A stretch of DNA of 64,000 nucleotides. Origin: Bradyrhizobium sp. AUGA SZCCT0158. GTDB lineage: Bacteria; Pseudomonadota; Alphaproteobacteria; Rhizobiales; Xanthobacteraceae. Under the pieces are notes generated by a model, which saw only the letters and a list, made by a program, of their open reading frames with translations, was not told the DNA's origin and did no database searches. Shown here piece after piece: positions 53,299 to 64,000 of the stretch (its first letter is position 1; each line of letters begins with the position of its first letter). The position numbers and the translations under genes were made by a program. The stretch covers positions 1 through 64,000 of the forward strand of contig NZ_JAFCME010000025.1 in NCBI RefSeq assembly GCF_018130065.1, in the 5' to 3' direction.

Positions 53299-54159
53299 AT
53301 GATCGCAACCATGTCCAGACCCGCCACCGCGGCCGGCCCGGCCGGTCATTTTGACCTGACGGCGCTGTTGTCACGGCCCTGCCCGGCCGTGATGGGCGTG
53401 CTGAACGTGACCCCCGACTCATTTTCCGATGGCGGACAGTTCGCTGCCCCCGAAAGCGCGCTTGCGCAAGCCCGCCGGATGGTCGCCGAAGGTGCCGACA
53501 TCATCGACATCGGTGCGGAATCGACCCGACCCTACGGATCAGAACCGATCTCGGTAGAAGAAGAGTTGAAGCGATTGCAATCGGTGCTACCGGAGGTTGT
53601 TTCGCTTGGGGTTCCCGTCTCGATCGACAGCATGAAGTCGGCCGTCGTCGCCTGGGCGCTCGACCATGGCGCCGTCATCGCCAACGATGTCTGGGGGCTG
53701 CAGCGCGATGCCGGCATGGCCGGCCTGATCGCGGCGCGCCAAGTGCCCGTCGTCATCATGCACAACCGCGACAGCGCCGATCCCGCCATCGACATCATGA
53801 AGGATATCGTCTCCTTCTTCGCGCGATCGCTAGACATCGCCGCGAAGGCCGGTATTTCGTCCGGCAAGCTCGTGCTCGACCCCGGCATCGGCTTTGGCAA
53901 GACACCGGAACAGAGCATGACGGCCCTGGCGCGGCTGCATGAGCTGCAATCCTTCGGCCTGCCGCTGCTGGTCGGGGCCTCGCGCAAGCGCTTCATCAGC
54001 GTGGTGACGCCGTCGGAACCGCATCAGCGCCTTGGCGGCTCGATTGCCGCCCATCTGATTGCGGCGAAGGGTGGCGCGCGCATCATCCGCGCCCATGATG
54101 TTGCGGAAACCGTTCAAGCGCTGCGCGTCGCAACCGCCATTGGGGAACTGCAGAGATGA
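53299..54159 (+). CDS. folP: Dihydropteroate synthase
   Basis: The 286-aa FolP joins p-aminobenzoate to dihydropterin pyrophosphate. The family signatures are MGVLNVTPDSFSDGG (about 33-47) and DIGAESTRP, plus IANDVWGLQ and DPGIGFGK. A TIM barrel without transit sequence. An alternative start is the ATG five residues in (MSRPATAAG). Its stop overlaps the start of folB (ATGA), so folP-folB-folK form an operon. Sulfonamides act on this enzyme. Confidence 0.95.
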   Translation: MIATMSRPATAAGPAGHFDLTALLSRPCPAVMGVLNVTPDSFSDGGQFAAPESALAQARRMVAEGADIIDIGAESTRPYGSEPISVEEELKRLQSVLPEVVSLGVPVSIDSMKSAVVAWALDHGAVIANDVWGLQRDAGMAGLIAARQVPVVIMHNRDSADPAIDIMKDIVSFFARSLDIAAKAGISSGKLVLDPGIGFGKTPEQSMTALARLHELQSFGLPLLVGASRKRFISVVTPSEPHQRLGGSIAAHLIAAKGGARIIRAHDVAETVQALRVATAIGELQR

Positions 54160-54527
54160 CCGATACGATCTTCATCACCGGCGTCGTCATCCATGCCCGC
54201 CATGGCGTGATGGAACACGAGACCGAAGTCGGCCAGCGCTTCGTGATCGATCTCGAACTTTCCGTCGACCTGTCGGAATCCTCGCGCACCGATCGCCTGT
54301 CCGACACCGTGTCCTATTCCAACGTGGTCGCGACCGCGACGGCGGCGTTCAAGAACACCAATTACAAACTGCTGGAACGTGCGGCCGGCGCCGTGGCCGA
54401 TGCCATCCTGGCCGCGTTTCCGCGCATCAACGCGGTCGAGGTCACCGTCCACAAGCCGCACGCGCCGATCGCCGCGATCTTCGACGATGTCGGCGTGGTC
54501 TTGATGCGCACACGGCAGTCGCCCTGA
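54156..54527 (+). CDS. folB: Dihydroneopterin aldolase
   Basis: A 123-aa FolB, cleaving dihydroneopterin to hydroxymethyl-dihydropterin and glycolaldehyde. The family opening ITGVVIHARHGVMEHE and the catalytic Glu/Lys region (VTVHKPHAPI near 95-104) are present. It overlaps folP by four bases and stops one base before folK. Confidence 0.93.
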   Translation: MTDTIFITGVVIHARHGVMEHETEVGQRFVIDLELSVDLSESSRTDRLSDTVSYSNVVATATAAFKNTNYKLLERAAGAVADAILAAFPRINAVEVTVHKPHAPIAAIFDDVGVVLMRTRQSP

Positions 54528-54528
54528 C

Positions 54529-55026
54529 ATGGCTGATGTGCTGATCGCGCTCGGCGGCAATGTCGGCGACGTACGCGCGACATTCCGCAAAGCCATCTCC
54601 AACATCTGCGGCATGACGCAGGCGGCATTGCTGGCGCGGTCGTCGGATTACGCCACGCCGCCCTGGGGCAACGAAGCGCAGGCGCCCTTCATCAACGCCT
54701 GCATCGAAATCGACACCAGTCTCGATCCGCATGCGCTGCTGTTCACGCTGCACAAGATCGAGAAGAAATTCGGCCGCGACCGCGCCAACGAACAGCATTG
54801 GGGCCCGCGCACCCTCGACCTCGACCTGATCGCCTATGACGACGTCAGGATCGACAAGCCGGAGCTGACGCTACCGCATCCCCGGCTGTTCGAGCGCGCC
54901 TTCGTGCTGGCGCCGCTCGCCGAGATCGTGCCCGACCGTATCATCGCGGGACGCCGTGTCAGGGACGCGCTGACGGGGCTTTCGACCGACGGTATTTTGC
55001 GACTACCCGACCTCGACCAGCCCTGA
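54529..55026 (+). CDS. folK: Hydroxymethyl-dihydropterin pyrophosphokinase
   Basis: A 165-aa FolK that transfers pyrophosphate from ATP to hydroxymethyl-dihydropterin, making the FolP substrate. It has LIALGGNVGD at the start, the pterin loop YATPPWGNEAQAPFINACI and the signature HWGPRTLDLDLIAYDD. Third gene of the folate operon. Confidence 0.95.
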   Translation: MADVLIALGGNVGDVRATFRKAISNICGMTQAALLARSSDYATPPWGNEAQAPFINACIEIDTSLDPHALLFTLHKIEKKFGRDRANEQHWGPRTLDLDLIAYDDVRIDKPELTLPHPRLFERAFVLAPLAEIVPDRIIAGRRVRDALTGLSTDGILRLPDLDQP

Positions 55027-55137
55027 CCAGGCCCCGGGTGGCCTAAAACAACCGTTTGGCTTGGCGGCCGCCCCGTGGCAATTTCCGGCCAAATCAAGAG
55101 GCTACCCAAGGAAACTATTCAAGGAACCACTTTCTCG

Positions 55138-57003
55138 ATGACCACGACCACTGACGAGCTGCGATTGGCCGCGGATTTTGCCCCCGCGCATTACGATGAC
55201 TGGCGCAAGCTGGTCGACGGGGTGCTGAAGGGCGCGCCGTTCGAAAAACTGGTCGGCAAGACATCCGATGGATTGAAGATCGATCCGATCTACCCGCGCG
55301 CGCAAGGCGCCGCCCCGGTCGCAGGTCGCCCTGCGGCCGCGCCCTGGCAGATCATGCAGCGGGCCGATCATCCCGACGCCAAGGCGGCCAACGCGCAGGC
55401 GCTGCACGACCTCGAAAATGGCGCGACCGGGCTCACCCTCGTGTTCGCCGGCGCCAATGGTGCTTACGGCTTCGGGCTGGATCCTTCGCCGGAGGCTGTG
55501 GCGCAGATCCTCGACGGCATCTATCTCGATGCCGGCATCGGCGTTGAGCTTCAGATCGGCCCGCAGTCGCGGATGGCGGCCATCCATGTCGCGGAATATA
55601 TCAAGGGCAAGGGGCTCGATCCTGCGTCCTGCGATATCCGTTTCGGGCTCGACCCGCTCGGCGCCGGCGCGGTGTGGGGATCCAGCCCCTATAGCTGGTC
55701 CGAGATCGTGCCCGCGGTCACCAGCGCCATCAAAGGCCTTGCCGCGCTCGGCTTCAAAGGTCCGCTGGCGGCTGCCGACGGGCGCGTGATCCACGATGCC
55801 GGCGGATCGGAAGTTCAAGAGCTGGCGTTTGTGCTAGCCGCAGGCGTCGCCTATCTGCGCGCGATCGAAACCGCCGGCATCCCGCTCGAAGACGCGCAGG
55901 GCATGGTCTATGCGCGGCTTTCCGCCGACGCAGATCAGTTCCTGACGCTGGCGAAATTCCGCGCCATCAGGCTGTTGTGGGCGCGGGTCGAACAGGCCTG
56001 CGGCCTCACGCCCAAACCATTGTTCGTCGCGGCCGATACCGCCTGGCGCATGCTGACGCAGCGCGACCCGTACGTGAACATGCTGCGGGCGACGATGGCA
56101 ACCTTCTCCGCCGGCCTCGGCGGCGCCAACGCCATCACCGTGCTACCGCATACGCTGGCGCTGGGCTTGCCCGATCCGTTCGCGCGCCGCGCCGCGCGCA
56201 ACACGCAGCTGGTGCTGCTGGAAGAATCCAACCTCGCCAAGGTGTCCGATCCCGCCGCCGGCTCCGGCGGCATCGAAACGCTGACAAGACAGCTTTGCGA
56301 AGCGGCGTGGTCGTTATTCCAGGAGATCGAAAAGGCCGGCGGCCTGTTCGCCGCGCTCGAGCAGAACCTGATCCAGCGCAAGGTCGCTGCAACGCGCGCC
56401 GTGCGCGAGGCCAACATCGCCAAGCGCCGCGACGTACTGACCGGAGCCAGCGAATTTCCGAACCTGCACGAGGCGGAGACCGCGGTGCTGGATGCAACGC
56501 CGATTGCGCTGGCGCCCTATGGCGAAGCCAGGTTCAAATTCGATGCGCTGCCGCCGATGCGGCTGGCCGCACCGTTCGAAGTGTTGCGCGACAAATCGGA
56601 CGATATGCTCAAGAACGGCGGCGCACGGCCAAAAATATTCCTCGCCAATCTCGGCACCCCGGCCGATTTCACCGCGCGGGCGACATTTGCAAAAAGCTTC
56701 TTCGAGACCGGCGGCATCGAGGCCATCGATACGCAGGGCTTTGCCGATCCGGCGACGCTTGCCGCCGCATTCAAGGCCTCCGGCGCCGACGTGGCGTGCC
56801 TTTGTTCCTCCGACAAGGTCTATGCCGCCCACGCGCTAGCGGCCGCACAGGCCCTTCAAGCCGCCGGTGCAAGGCATATCTATCTGGCAGGCCGGCCCGG
56901 CGAGCAGGAAGCAGCACTACGGGCCGCCGGCGTCGGCGACTTCATTTTTGCCGGCGGCGATGCGCTCGCAATGTTGCAGGACGCCTGGAAGCGAATGGAG
57001 TGA
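55138..57003 (+). CDS. mutA: Methylmalonyl-CoA mutase, small (beta) subunit
   Basis: A 621-aa subunit starting MTTTTDELRLAADFAPAHYDDW. The TIM-barrel part (about 60-430) is mutase-like, and a C-terminal B12-like domain lacks the DxHxxG cobalamin motif of the large subunit (NLGTPADFTAR here), as expected for the non-catalytic subunit. With the large subunit it converts methylmalonyl-CoA to succinyl-CoA in propionate breakdown. A small GFA gene separates it from the large-subunit gene. Confidence 0.92.
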   Translation: MTTTTDELRLAADFAPAHYDDWRKLVDGVLKGAPFEKLVGKTSDGLKIDPIYPRAQGAAPVAGRPAAAPWQIMQRADHPDAKAANAQALHDLENGATGLTLVFAGANGAYGFGLDPSPEAVAQILDGIYLDAGIGVELQIGPQSRMAAIHVAEYIKGKGLDPASCDIRFGLDPLGAGAVWGSSPYSWSEIVPAVTSAIKGLAALGFKGPLAAADGRVIHDAGGSEVQELAFVLAAGVAYLRAIETAGIPLEDAQGMVYARLSADADQFLTLAKFRAIRLLWARVEQACGLTPKPLFVAADTAWRMLTQRDPYVNMLRATMATFSAGLGGANAITVLPHTLALGLPDPFARRAARNTQLVLLEESNLAKVSDPAAGSGGIETLTRQLCEAAWSLFQEIEKAGGLFAALEQNLIQRKVAATRAVREANIAKRRDVLTGASEFPNLHEAETAVLDATPIALAPYGEARFKFDALPPMRLAAPFEVLRDKSDDMLKNGGARPKIFLANLGTPADFTARATFAKSFFETGGIEAIDTQGFADPATLAAAFKASGADVACLCSSDKVYAAHALAAAQALQAAGARHIYLAGRPGEQEAALRAAGVGDFIFAGGDALAMLQDAWKRME

Positions 57004-57005
57004 GC

Positions 57006-57470
57006 ATGGCATCGGAGAGAAAAGCTGTTTTGAGCGGCGGCTGCCAGTGCGGCGCCGTGCGTTTTGCGGTTTATGCGGGCCCGGTGAAAATCGGATTGTG
57101 CCACTGCCGCATGTGCCAGAAGGCCGTGGGCGGCCCTTTCATTTCGCTCGCCGAAGTCAAGCACGGCGACTTTGCGTGGACCCGCGGCAAGCCGGCAAGC
57201 TTTCGCTCGTCGACGATTGCCGAGCGCGACTTCTGCGCGGCCTGCGGGACGCCCCTCAGCTATCGAGCCATCGACGCCGACGTTATTGAGCTGACCACCG
57301 GCAGCTTCGACCGGCCGGACCTCGTGGTTCCAACCTACGCCTCGGGAACCGAGTCCCATTTGGCCTGGGTCGGCAGGATCGGCGATCTGCCCGGCAAAAG
57401 CACGCGAGAGGGTATCGGCAGCGAAGTGCTCAGCCGTATCGTCAGCCACCAGCATCCGGACCGCGATTGA
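57006..57470 (+). CDS. GFA-family (glutathione-dependent formaldehyde-activating-like) protein
   Basis: A 154-aa zinc protein. The Cys pattern LSGGCQCGAVRF, CHCRMCQKAVGG, FCAACGTPLSYR is that of the GFA family. Zinc should bind several of these. It begins two bases after the mutA stop, so it is probably co-translated. Most family members have no proven activity in spite of the name. Its position inside the mutase locus is unusual. Confidence 0.9.
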   Translation: MASERKAVLSGGCQCGAVRFAVYAGPVKIGLCHCRMCQKAVGGPFISLAEVKHGDFAWTRGKPASFRSSTIAERDFCAACGTPLSYRAIDADVIELTTGSFDRPDLVVPTYASGTESHLAWVGRIGDLPGKSTREGIGSEVLSRIVSHQHPDRD

Positions 57471-57515
57471 GGGGTAGCGTCCCCCGACGCTTCACAAGTG
57501 CTATATTGGTAACCC

Positions 57516-59672
<2,157 letters not shown>

Positions 59673-59674
59673 CC

Positions 59675-60145
59675 TCACCCAGCGCGGCGCTCCAATGCCC
59701 GCTCCAGCGAATGGGTCCACTCCGGTATCCAGGACTGAAACAGCGCCCGCCAGCGATCGGCATCCTGTGGCGCGGTGTCGAGCACGACGTCCCATTCAAT
59801 GAAGGTCCGGTCGCCCTCGACGATTGGCGACAGGTGCATGGTTCCCTCGTAGCGCGTCGGTCCTGGCGCTTCCGGCAGAAGACCTGATGGAAACGGGAAC
59901 GGTTCGATGCCGGCATAGGTCAGGCTGTGCTGCGCGTCGGAATGGCGAGCCAGGCGTTGCCGGATCCAGCTGCCGAGATAGCAGAAGCGCCTGATGGCGC
60001 CGACCTCGTCGCCGCCCTTGTCGTCCTCGATGACGCTTTCGCTCACGCCATCGATATAGGCCGGATAATTGTTGAAATCGCGGATCAGCGACCACACGGT
60101 AGCAAGCGGATAATCCAGCACGGTGCTGTAATAGGCTGTCGTCAT
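59675..60145 (-). CDS. SRPBCC-family protein (START-like)
   Basis: A 156-aa protein starting MTTAYYSTVLDYPLATVWSL after GGAGGTAAC. The helix-grip fold pattern is visible: N-terminal strand-helix VWSLIRDFNNYPAYID, then beta-strands and a long C-terminal helix (PEWTHSLERALERR). Such proteins bind hydrophobic ligands; relatives are polyketide cyclases or lipid carriers. The frame opens further upstream, but the ribosome site fixes the start. Divergent from the transporter gene that follows. Confidence 0.85.
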   Translation of the reverse strand: MTTAYYSTVLDYPLATVWSLIRDFNNYPAYIDGVSESVIEDDKGGDEVGAIRRFCYLGSWIRQRLARHSDAQHSLTYAGIEPFPFPSGLLPEAPGPTRYEGTMHLSPIVEGDRTFIEWDVVLDTAPQDADRWRALFQSWIPEWTHSLERALERRAG

Positions 60146-60362
60146 GTTACCTCCGCAGTCGATCGCGGCTGTCCTGTGACGCCGCGTATGGACACCTATC
60201 CGCGCCTCCTGATCGCCACCACCCGATTTCCGGATGTGTCGTGATCTCCCACCGGCGATCATCCGGCATCATCGCGTAACGCCTTGCGAGCGCAGCGCAA
60301 AGCCGCCTAGAATGCCGCATCACAAGAGCGCCCGCTGTCAGGGACGCCGCAGGGAGGATTAC

Positions 60363-61355
60363 ATGACCAAAATTACGCGCCGCGCATTTGCGGCTTCAAC
60401 CGCCGCAGCAGCGGCCGTCGCGGGTTTTGGATTCAAGCCGGCGCTGGCGCAGGCTTATCCGGCACGGCCGGTGACCGTGATCGTGCCATGGGGCGCCGGC
60501 GGCGGCACCGATGCGACCGCGCGTATCGTGGCGGCGCTCTTGGAGAAGGATCTCGGGCAGCCGTTCAACGTGGTCAATCGCACCGGCGGCTCCGGCGTGG
60601 TCGGCCATTCCGCCATCGCAACCGCGCCGCCCGACGGCTACACCATCGGCATGCTGACGGTGGAGATCTCGATGATGCACTGGCAGGGACTGACGGAACT
60701 GGCGCCAAAGAGCTACACGCCGCTGGCTCTGATGAACGAGGACCCGCCCGGCATCCAGGTCCCTTCAGCGTCGCCCTACAAGACCGTGAAGGAACTCGCC
60801 GACGCCATCAAGGCAGCGCCCGTCGGCAGGTTCAAAGCCTCGGGCACCGGTCAGGGTGGCATCTGGCATCTGGCGCTGGTCGGCTGGATGCAGGCGCTCG
60901 GACTTCCTGCAAATCAGGTGGCCTGGGTGCCGTCGAACGGTGCTGCGCCCGCGATGCAGGATCTCGCGGCAGGCGGTCTCGACCTGACCACCTGCTCGGT
61001 GCCGGAAGCGCGCGCGATCATCGAAGCCGGCAAGGCGCGCAGCCTCGCCATCATGGCGCCCAAGCGCAACCCGTCTTTCCCTGACGTGCCGACGCTGAAG
61101 GAGTCGATGGGCATCGACTATGCAACAGGCGCGTGGCGCGGCATTGCGGGTCCGAAGGGCCTGCCTGCGGATATCGCGACCAAGCTCACGGCTTCACTGA
61201 AGAAGGTCTACGACTCCAAGGACTTCAAGGACTTCATGAGCAATCGCGGTTTCGGAACGGTGTGGGGCGACGCGACGGAATTCGCGGCATTCATGGACAA
61301 GGGCGACGCCCAAATGGGCGAGGCGATGAAGGCGGCCGGCCTCTCCAAGGCCTGA
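60363..61355 (+). CDS. tctC: Tripartite tricarboxylate transporter substrate-binding protein (TctC/Bug)
   Basis: A 330-aa periplasmic binding protein. A Tat-type signal (ITRRAFAASTAAAAAVAGFG, cleaved near ALA-QA at about 30) precedes the mature start AYPARPVTVIVPWGAGGGTD, the Bug-family pattern. The ATG is fixed by GGGAGGATT upstream. It delivers an unknown carboxylate to the TctAB membrane parts encoded next, 47 bases later. Confidence 0.9.
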   Translation: MTKITRRAFAASTAAAAAVAGFGFKPALAQAYPARPVTVIVPWGAGGGTDATARIVAALLEKDLGQPFNVVNRTGGSGVVGHSAIATAPPDGYTIGMLTVEISMMHWQGLTELAPKSYTPLALMNEDPPGIQVPSASPYKTVKELADAIKAAPVGRFKASGTGQGGIWHLALVGWMQALGLPANQVAWVPSNGAAPAMQDLAAGGLDLTTCSVPEARAIIEAGKARSLAIMAPKRNPSFPDVPTLKESMGIDYATGAWRGIAGPKGLPADIATKLTASLKKVYDSKDFKDFMSNRGFGTVWGDATEFAAFMDKGDAQMGEAMKAAGLSKA

Positions 61356-61401
61356 TCGATCCCACCGGTTCACTTGCTCGGAAATCCGTGGGGCTCGTTT
61401 C

Positions 61402-61887
61402 ATGCGTCTTCCCGATCAAGTCACGGGATTGTTTCTTGTTGGCCTCGGAGCGGCGGCTGCCTATGGCGGCTGGCTGCTGCCGCCCGTGCCCGGTCAGCCC
61501 GTGGGCCCCAATATCTTTCCGCTGGTGATCGGATCGGGTCTCGCGCTTTGCGGGCTTGCGATCGCTCTCGGCATCGGCCGTACCTTCGAAGAGGAAGAAG
61601 AGATTGTTCCGCTCGAGGCTGGTCAAGCGCGGCCGCCCACCGGCAGGCTTTACGGCCTGCGCGCTCTGTTACCGCCGGCACTCCTGTTGTTCTACGTGGC
61701 GGTCGCAGACCGATTGGGTTTCATCATCACGGCCGCGCTGATCGTGTTCGTGACGTCGAGCGCGCTCGGCGCGCGCTGGAAACTTTCGCTGCCGCTCGCG
61801 GTGATGGCACCGATTTTCATCCATCTGATTTTCAGCAAGCTGCTGCGCGTGCCGCTCCCGGCCGGGCTGTTGCCGATGCCGTGGTGA
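61402..61887 (+). CDS. tctB: TctB-family membrane subunit
   Basis: A 161-aa protein with four hydrophobic spans (about 7-24, 38-57, 90-115, 120-145) and an acidic loop (EEEEEIVP), typical of TctB. It stabilises TctA and helps hold the binding protein. Three bases separate it from tctA. Confidence 0.85.
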   Translation: MRLPDQVTGLFLVGLGAAAAYGGWLLPPVPGQPVGPNIFPLVIGSGLALCGLAIALGIGRTFEEEEEIVPLEAGQARPPTGRLYGLRALLPPALLLFYVAVADRLGFIITAALIVFVTSSALGARWKLSLPLAVMAPIFIHLIFSKLLRVPLPAGLLPMPW

Positions 61888-61890
61888 CCC

Positions 61891-63399
61891 ATGCTTAACA
61901 CCCTGATTGAAGCGTTCGCACTCATTTCCACCTGGGAAGTCATCATCGCGATGCTTGCGGCATCGGTCTATGGCCTTGTCATCGGGTCGCTACCCGGCCT
62001 GTCCGCGACGATGGCGACCGCCCTGCTGGTCCCGGTTACGTTCTATTTGTCACCGATCGCCGCGATTGCGACCATCGTGGCGGCGTCCACGATGGCGATC
62101 TTCTCCGGCGACATCCCCGGCGCGTTGCTTCGCATTCCGGGTACTCCCGCCTCGGCAGCGTACGCGGACGAAGCCTATGCCATGACCCGCAAGGGAGAAG
62201 CCGAACTGGCGCTTGGCGCCGGCGTATGGTTCTCCGCCGTTGGCGGTATCGCGGGCACGCTCTCGCTGATGATCCTCGCGCCGCCGCTTGCCGAGATCGC
62301 GCTGTCGTTCTCGACCTTCGAATACTTCTGGCTCGCATTCCTGGGCCTGATGTGCGCGACGCTGGTCGCGCGCTCTTCGCCCGTAAAGGCCATCGCGGGC
62401 ATGTTCATCGGTCTGCTTGTCGCCTGCATCGGGATCGAAAATCCCGGCGGCGTGCCTCGCTTCACGTTTGGAATGACCAATCTGTTCGGCGGCATCGAGC
62501 CGATCCCGGCACTGGTTGGGGTATTTGCCGTGGCGCAAGTCATGCGTGCCATGCTGACGCCGGAACCGCCGCCAATCCCAAAGCGCAAGTTCGGAAGCAT
62601 CATGGCGGGCCAGTGGAGGCTCACCAAGAAGTATCGCTGGCAGATGACACGCGGGAACATCATCGGCATCATCATCGGGGTGCTGCCGGGCGCCGGTGCC
62701 GACATGGCCGCGTGGGTCAGCTACGCGATGTCCAAGCGCTTCTCGAAGGAGCCCGAGAAGTTCGGAACAGGCCACGTTGAGGGCCTGGTCGAAGCCGGCG
62801 CCAGCAACAACGCCAGCATCGCGTCGGGTTGGGTGCCGTCGCTGCTGTTCGGCATTCCCGGCGACACCATCGCGGCCATCGCCATCGGCGTGCTCTACAT
62901 GAAGGGATTGAACCCCGGCCCGACGCTGTTCACCGAGAAGGCGTCGAGCATGTATGCGATTTATCTCATGTTCATCATCGCCAACATCATCATGATTCCG
63001 CTGGGGATCGTCATGATCCGTCTGGCGACTTACGTGTTGCGCGCGCCCCGTTCCTCCGTCATGCCCTTCATCATGCTGTGCTGCGCGGTCGGTTCGTTCG
63101 CCATCGGCAACAACATGTTCGGCGTCGTGACCGTCGCGGCTTTCGGAATCATTGGTTACGTCATGGAAGCCAACGGTTATCCGGTCGCCGCCATGGTGCT
63201 CGGTATCGTGATGGGCACCATGATCGAGCAGAGTTTCGTGACTTCGCTGATCAAGTCCGACGGCAGCGTGTTGCCGTTCTTCGAGCGACCGATTTCCGCG
63301 ATCCTCGCCGCCTTGGCGATCGGTGCGTTGATTTGGCCGGTGCTGATCTGGGGGTGGCGACGGCTCAAGGCGGCTTCGCCCGCCGCCGCGCCCCGCTGA
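61891..63399 (+). CDS. tctA: TctA-family transporter permease
   Basis: A 502-aa permease with about 11-12 spans. Family motifs are GLVIGSLPGLSATMATALLVP (seen as GLVIGSLPGLSAT), IGVLPGAGADMAAWVSYAMSK (as GVLPGAGADMAAW) and FGIPGDTIAAI; both repeats of the internal duplication are evident. It uses an ion gradient to import carboxylates. Its position between scpA and meaB suggests a propionate- or dicarboxylate-related substrate (inference). Confidence 0.92.
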   Translation: MLNTLIEAFALISTWEVIIAMLAASVYGLVIGSLPGLSATMATALLVPVTFYLSPIAAIATIVAASTMAIFSGDIPGALLRIPGTPASAAYADEAYAMTRKGEAELALGAGVWFSAVGGIAGTLSLMILAPPLAEIALSFSTFEYFWLAFLGLMCATLVARSSPVKAIAGMFIGLLVACIGIENPGGVPRFTFGMTNLFGGIEPIPALVGVFAVAQVMRAMLTPEPPPIPKRKFGSIMAGQWRLTKKYRWQMTRGNIIGIIIGVLPGAGADMAAWVSYAMSKRFSKEPEKFGTGHVEGLVEAGASNNASIASGWVPSLLFGIPGDTIAAIAIGVLYMKGLNPGPTLFTEKASSMYAIYLMFIIANIIMIPLGIVMIRLATYVLRAPRSSVMPFIMLCCAVGSFAIGNNMFGVVTVAAFGIIGYVMEANGYPVAAMVLGIVMGTMIEQSFVTSLIKSDGSVLPFFERPISAILAALAIGALIWPVLIWGWRRLKAASPAAAPR

Positions 63400-63450
63400 C
63401 ACTCCACACGATCCCCTCGCCTGCACCGCGCAGCCGTTGTAAACCAAGGC

Positions 63451-64000
63451 ATGAACCGGCCGATTGCTCCCCCCGATATCGACAAGCTCGCCAGGGACCT
63501 GCGTTTGGGTCACCGCGCCGCACTGGCGCGCGCGATCACCCTGATCGAGAGCCGCCGCTCCGACCACCAGGCCGCGGCGCGCGACCTGGTGCAGGCGCTG
63601 CTGCCCGACACTGGAAAAGCCGTGCGTGTCGGCATCACCGGCTCGCCCGGGGTCGGCAAGTCAACCACCATCGATGCACTCGGCATGTTCCTGATCGAGG
63701 GCGGCCACAAGGTCGCGGTGCTGGCGGTCGATCCCTCCTCGGCCCGCACCGGCGGCTCGATCCTCGGCGACAAGACGCGGATGGCGCGATTGTCAGCCTC
63801 CGACAACGCCTTCATCCGGCCATCGCCTGCATCAGGCACGCTCGGCGGCGTCGCCGCGAAAACCCGCGAGGCGATGTTGTTGTGCGAGGCGGCCGGCTTC
63901 GACGTGGTGCTGGTGGAGACGGTCGGCATCGGCCAGTCCGAGACCGCGGTCTGCGACATGACCGATTTCTTCCTGGCCCTGATGCTGCCCGGCGCCGGCG
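63451..64000 (+). CDS. meaB: MeaB-type GTPase chaperone of methylmalonyl-CoA mutase (3' cut by window)
   Basis: The first 183 residues of a SIMIBI G-protein. N-terminal helix MNRPIAPPDIDKLARDLRLG, Walker A GSPGVGKST (about 63-71), DPSSARTGGSILGDKTRM and the VETVGIGQSETAV region, all MeaB/ArgK signatures. MeaB protects and loads the cobalamin of methylmalonyl-CoA mutase. It lies 3.8 kb after scpA with the tct genes between. The gene continues beyond base 64000. Confidence 0.93.
   Translation, partial: MNRPIAPPDIDKLARDLRLGHRAALARAITLIESRRSDHQAAARDLVQALLPDTGKAVRVGITGSPGVGKSTTIDALGMFLIEGGHKVAVLAVDPSSARTGGSILGDKTRMARLSASDNAFIRPSPASGTLGGVAAKTREAMLLCEAAGFDVVLVETVGIGQSETAVCDMTDFFLALMLPGAG

Noticed and set aside
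62050..63567. 505-codon open frame on the minus strand
   Set aside because: Antisense to tctA; mostly His/Arg/Asp with no hydrophobic or domain pattern.

Overview
The window is a high-GC alphaproteobacterial chromosome segment. It most likely comes from a Bradyrhizobium/Rhodopseudomonas-type member of the Nitrobacteraceae. That placement rests on the FeuP/FeuQ-like pair, a MucR/Ros regulator, perfect CtrA boxes, DUF2336, DUF1491 and DUF5330 proteins, and a dispersed hairpin repeat of a kind I associate with Bradyrhizobium. Organism naming is inference; no rRNA or tRNA is present. Most of the window is ordinary housekeeping and accessory chromosome, densely packed on both strands. Many overlapping open frames on the opposite strand are high-GC artefacts and are left out.

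Layout from left to right. An IS630-type transposase tail (1-61) precedes an unknown protein, a two-component pair, a phosphoesterase and a Ku end-joining protein (174-6374). A small Flp-pilin locus and a ThDP enzyme follow (6404-9340). Next come a giant soluble kinase with eight GAF domains and its response regulator (9596-15198), then a DHA2 exporter. A lower-GC-looking operon at 17300-21749, read leftward, encodes a patatin-like lipase, a cytoplasmic subtilase and a ComEC-like metallo-beta-lactamase-fold protein; it is the best candidate for an undescribed, possibly defence-related, system. Then come a YcgN-type protein, a bifunctional penicillin-binding protein, DUF1214/DUF1254 proteins, a lipoprotein and a CtrA-box-bearing divergent promoter in front of DUF2336 (21854-28841).

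The middle carries a TetR-controlled set at 29116-32971: regulator, an alpha/beta-hydrolase fused to a GT-B glycosyltransferase, and a methyltransferase. After it lie an ankyrin protein, a DivJ/PleC-like PAS kinase overlapping a peptidoglycan-binding protein, SufE, MucR and membrane proteins. Next are GT39/GT87 membrane glycosyltransferases, a class II aldolase and an epimerase, an M20 dipeptidase and an aldehyde dehydrogenase broken by one frameshift (40755-50350). A HerA-like ATPase follows.

The right end holds the folate genes folP-folB-folK. It then holds a methylmalonyl-CoA mutase locus: small subunit, a GFA-family gene, large subunit, SRPBCC protein, a complete TctCBA-type transporter, and meaB running off the window edge. 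The mutase and its G-protein chaperone MeaB act together in converting methylmalonyl-CoA to succinyl-CoA; the transporter between them may bring in a related carboxylate (inference).
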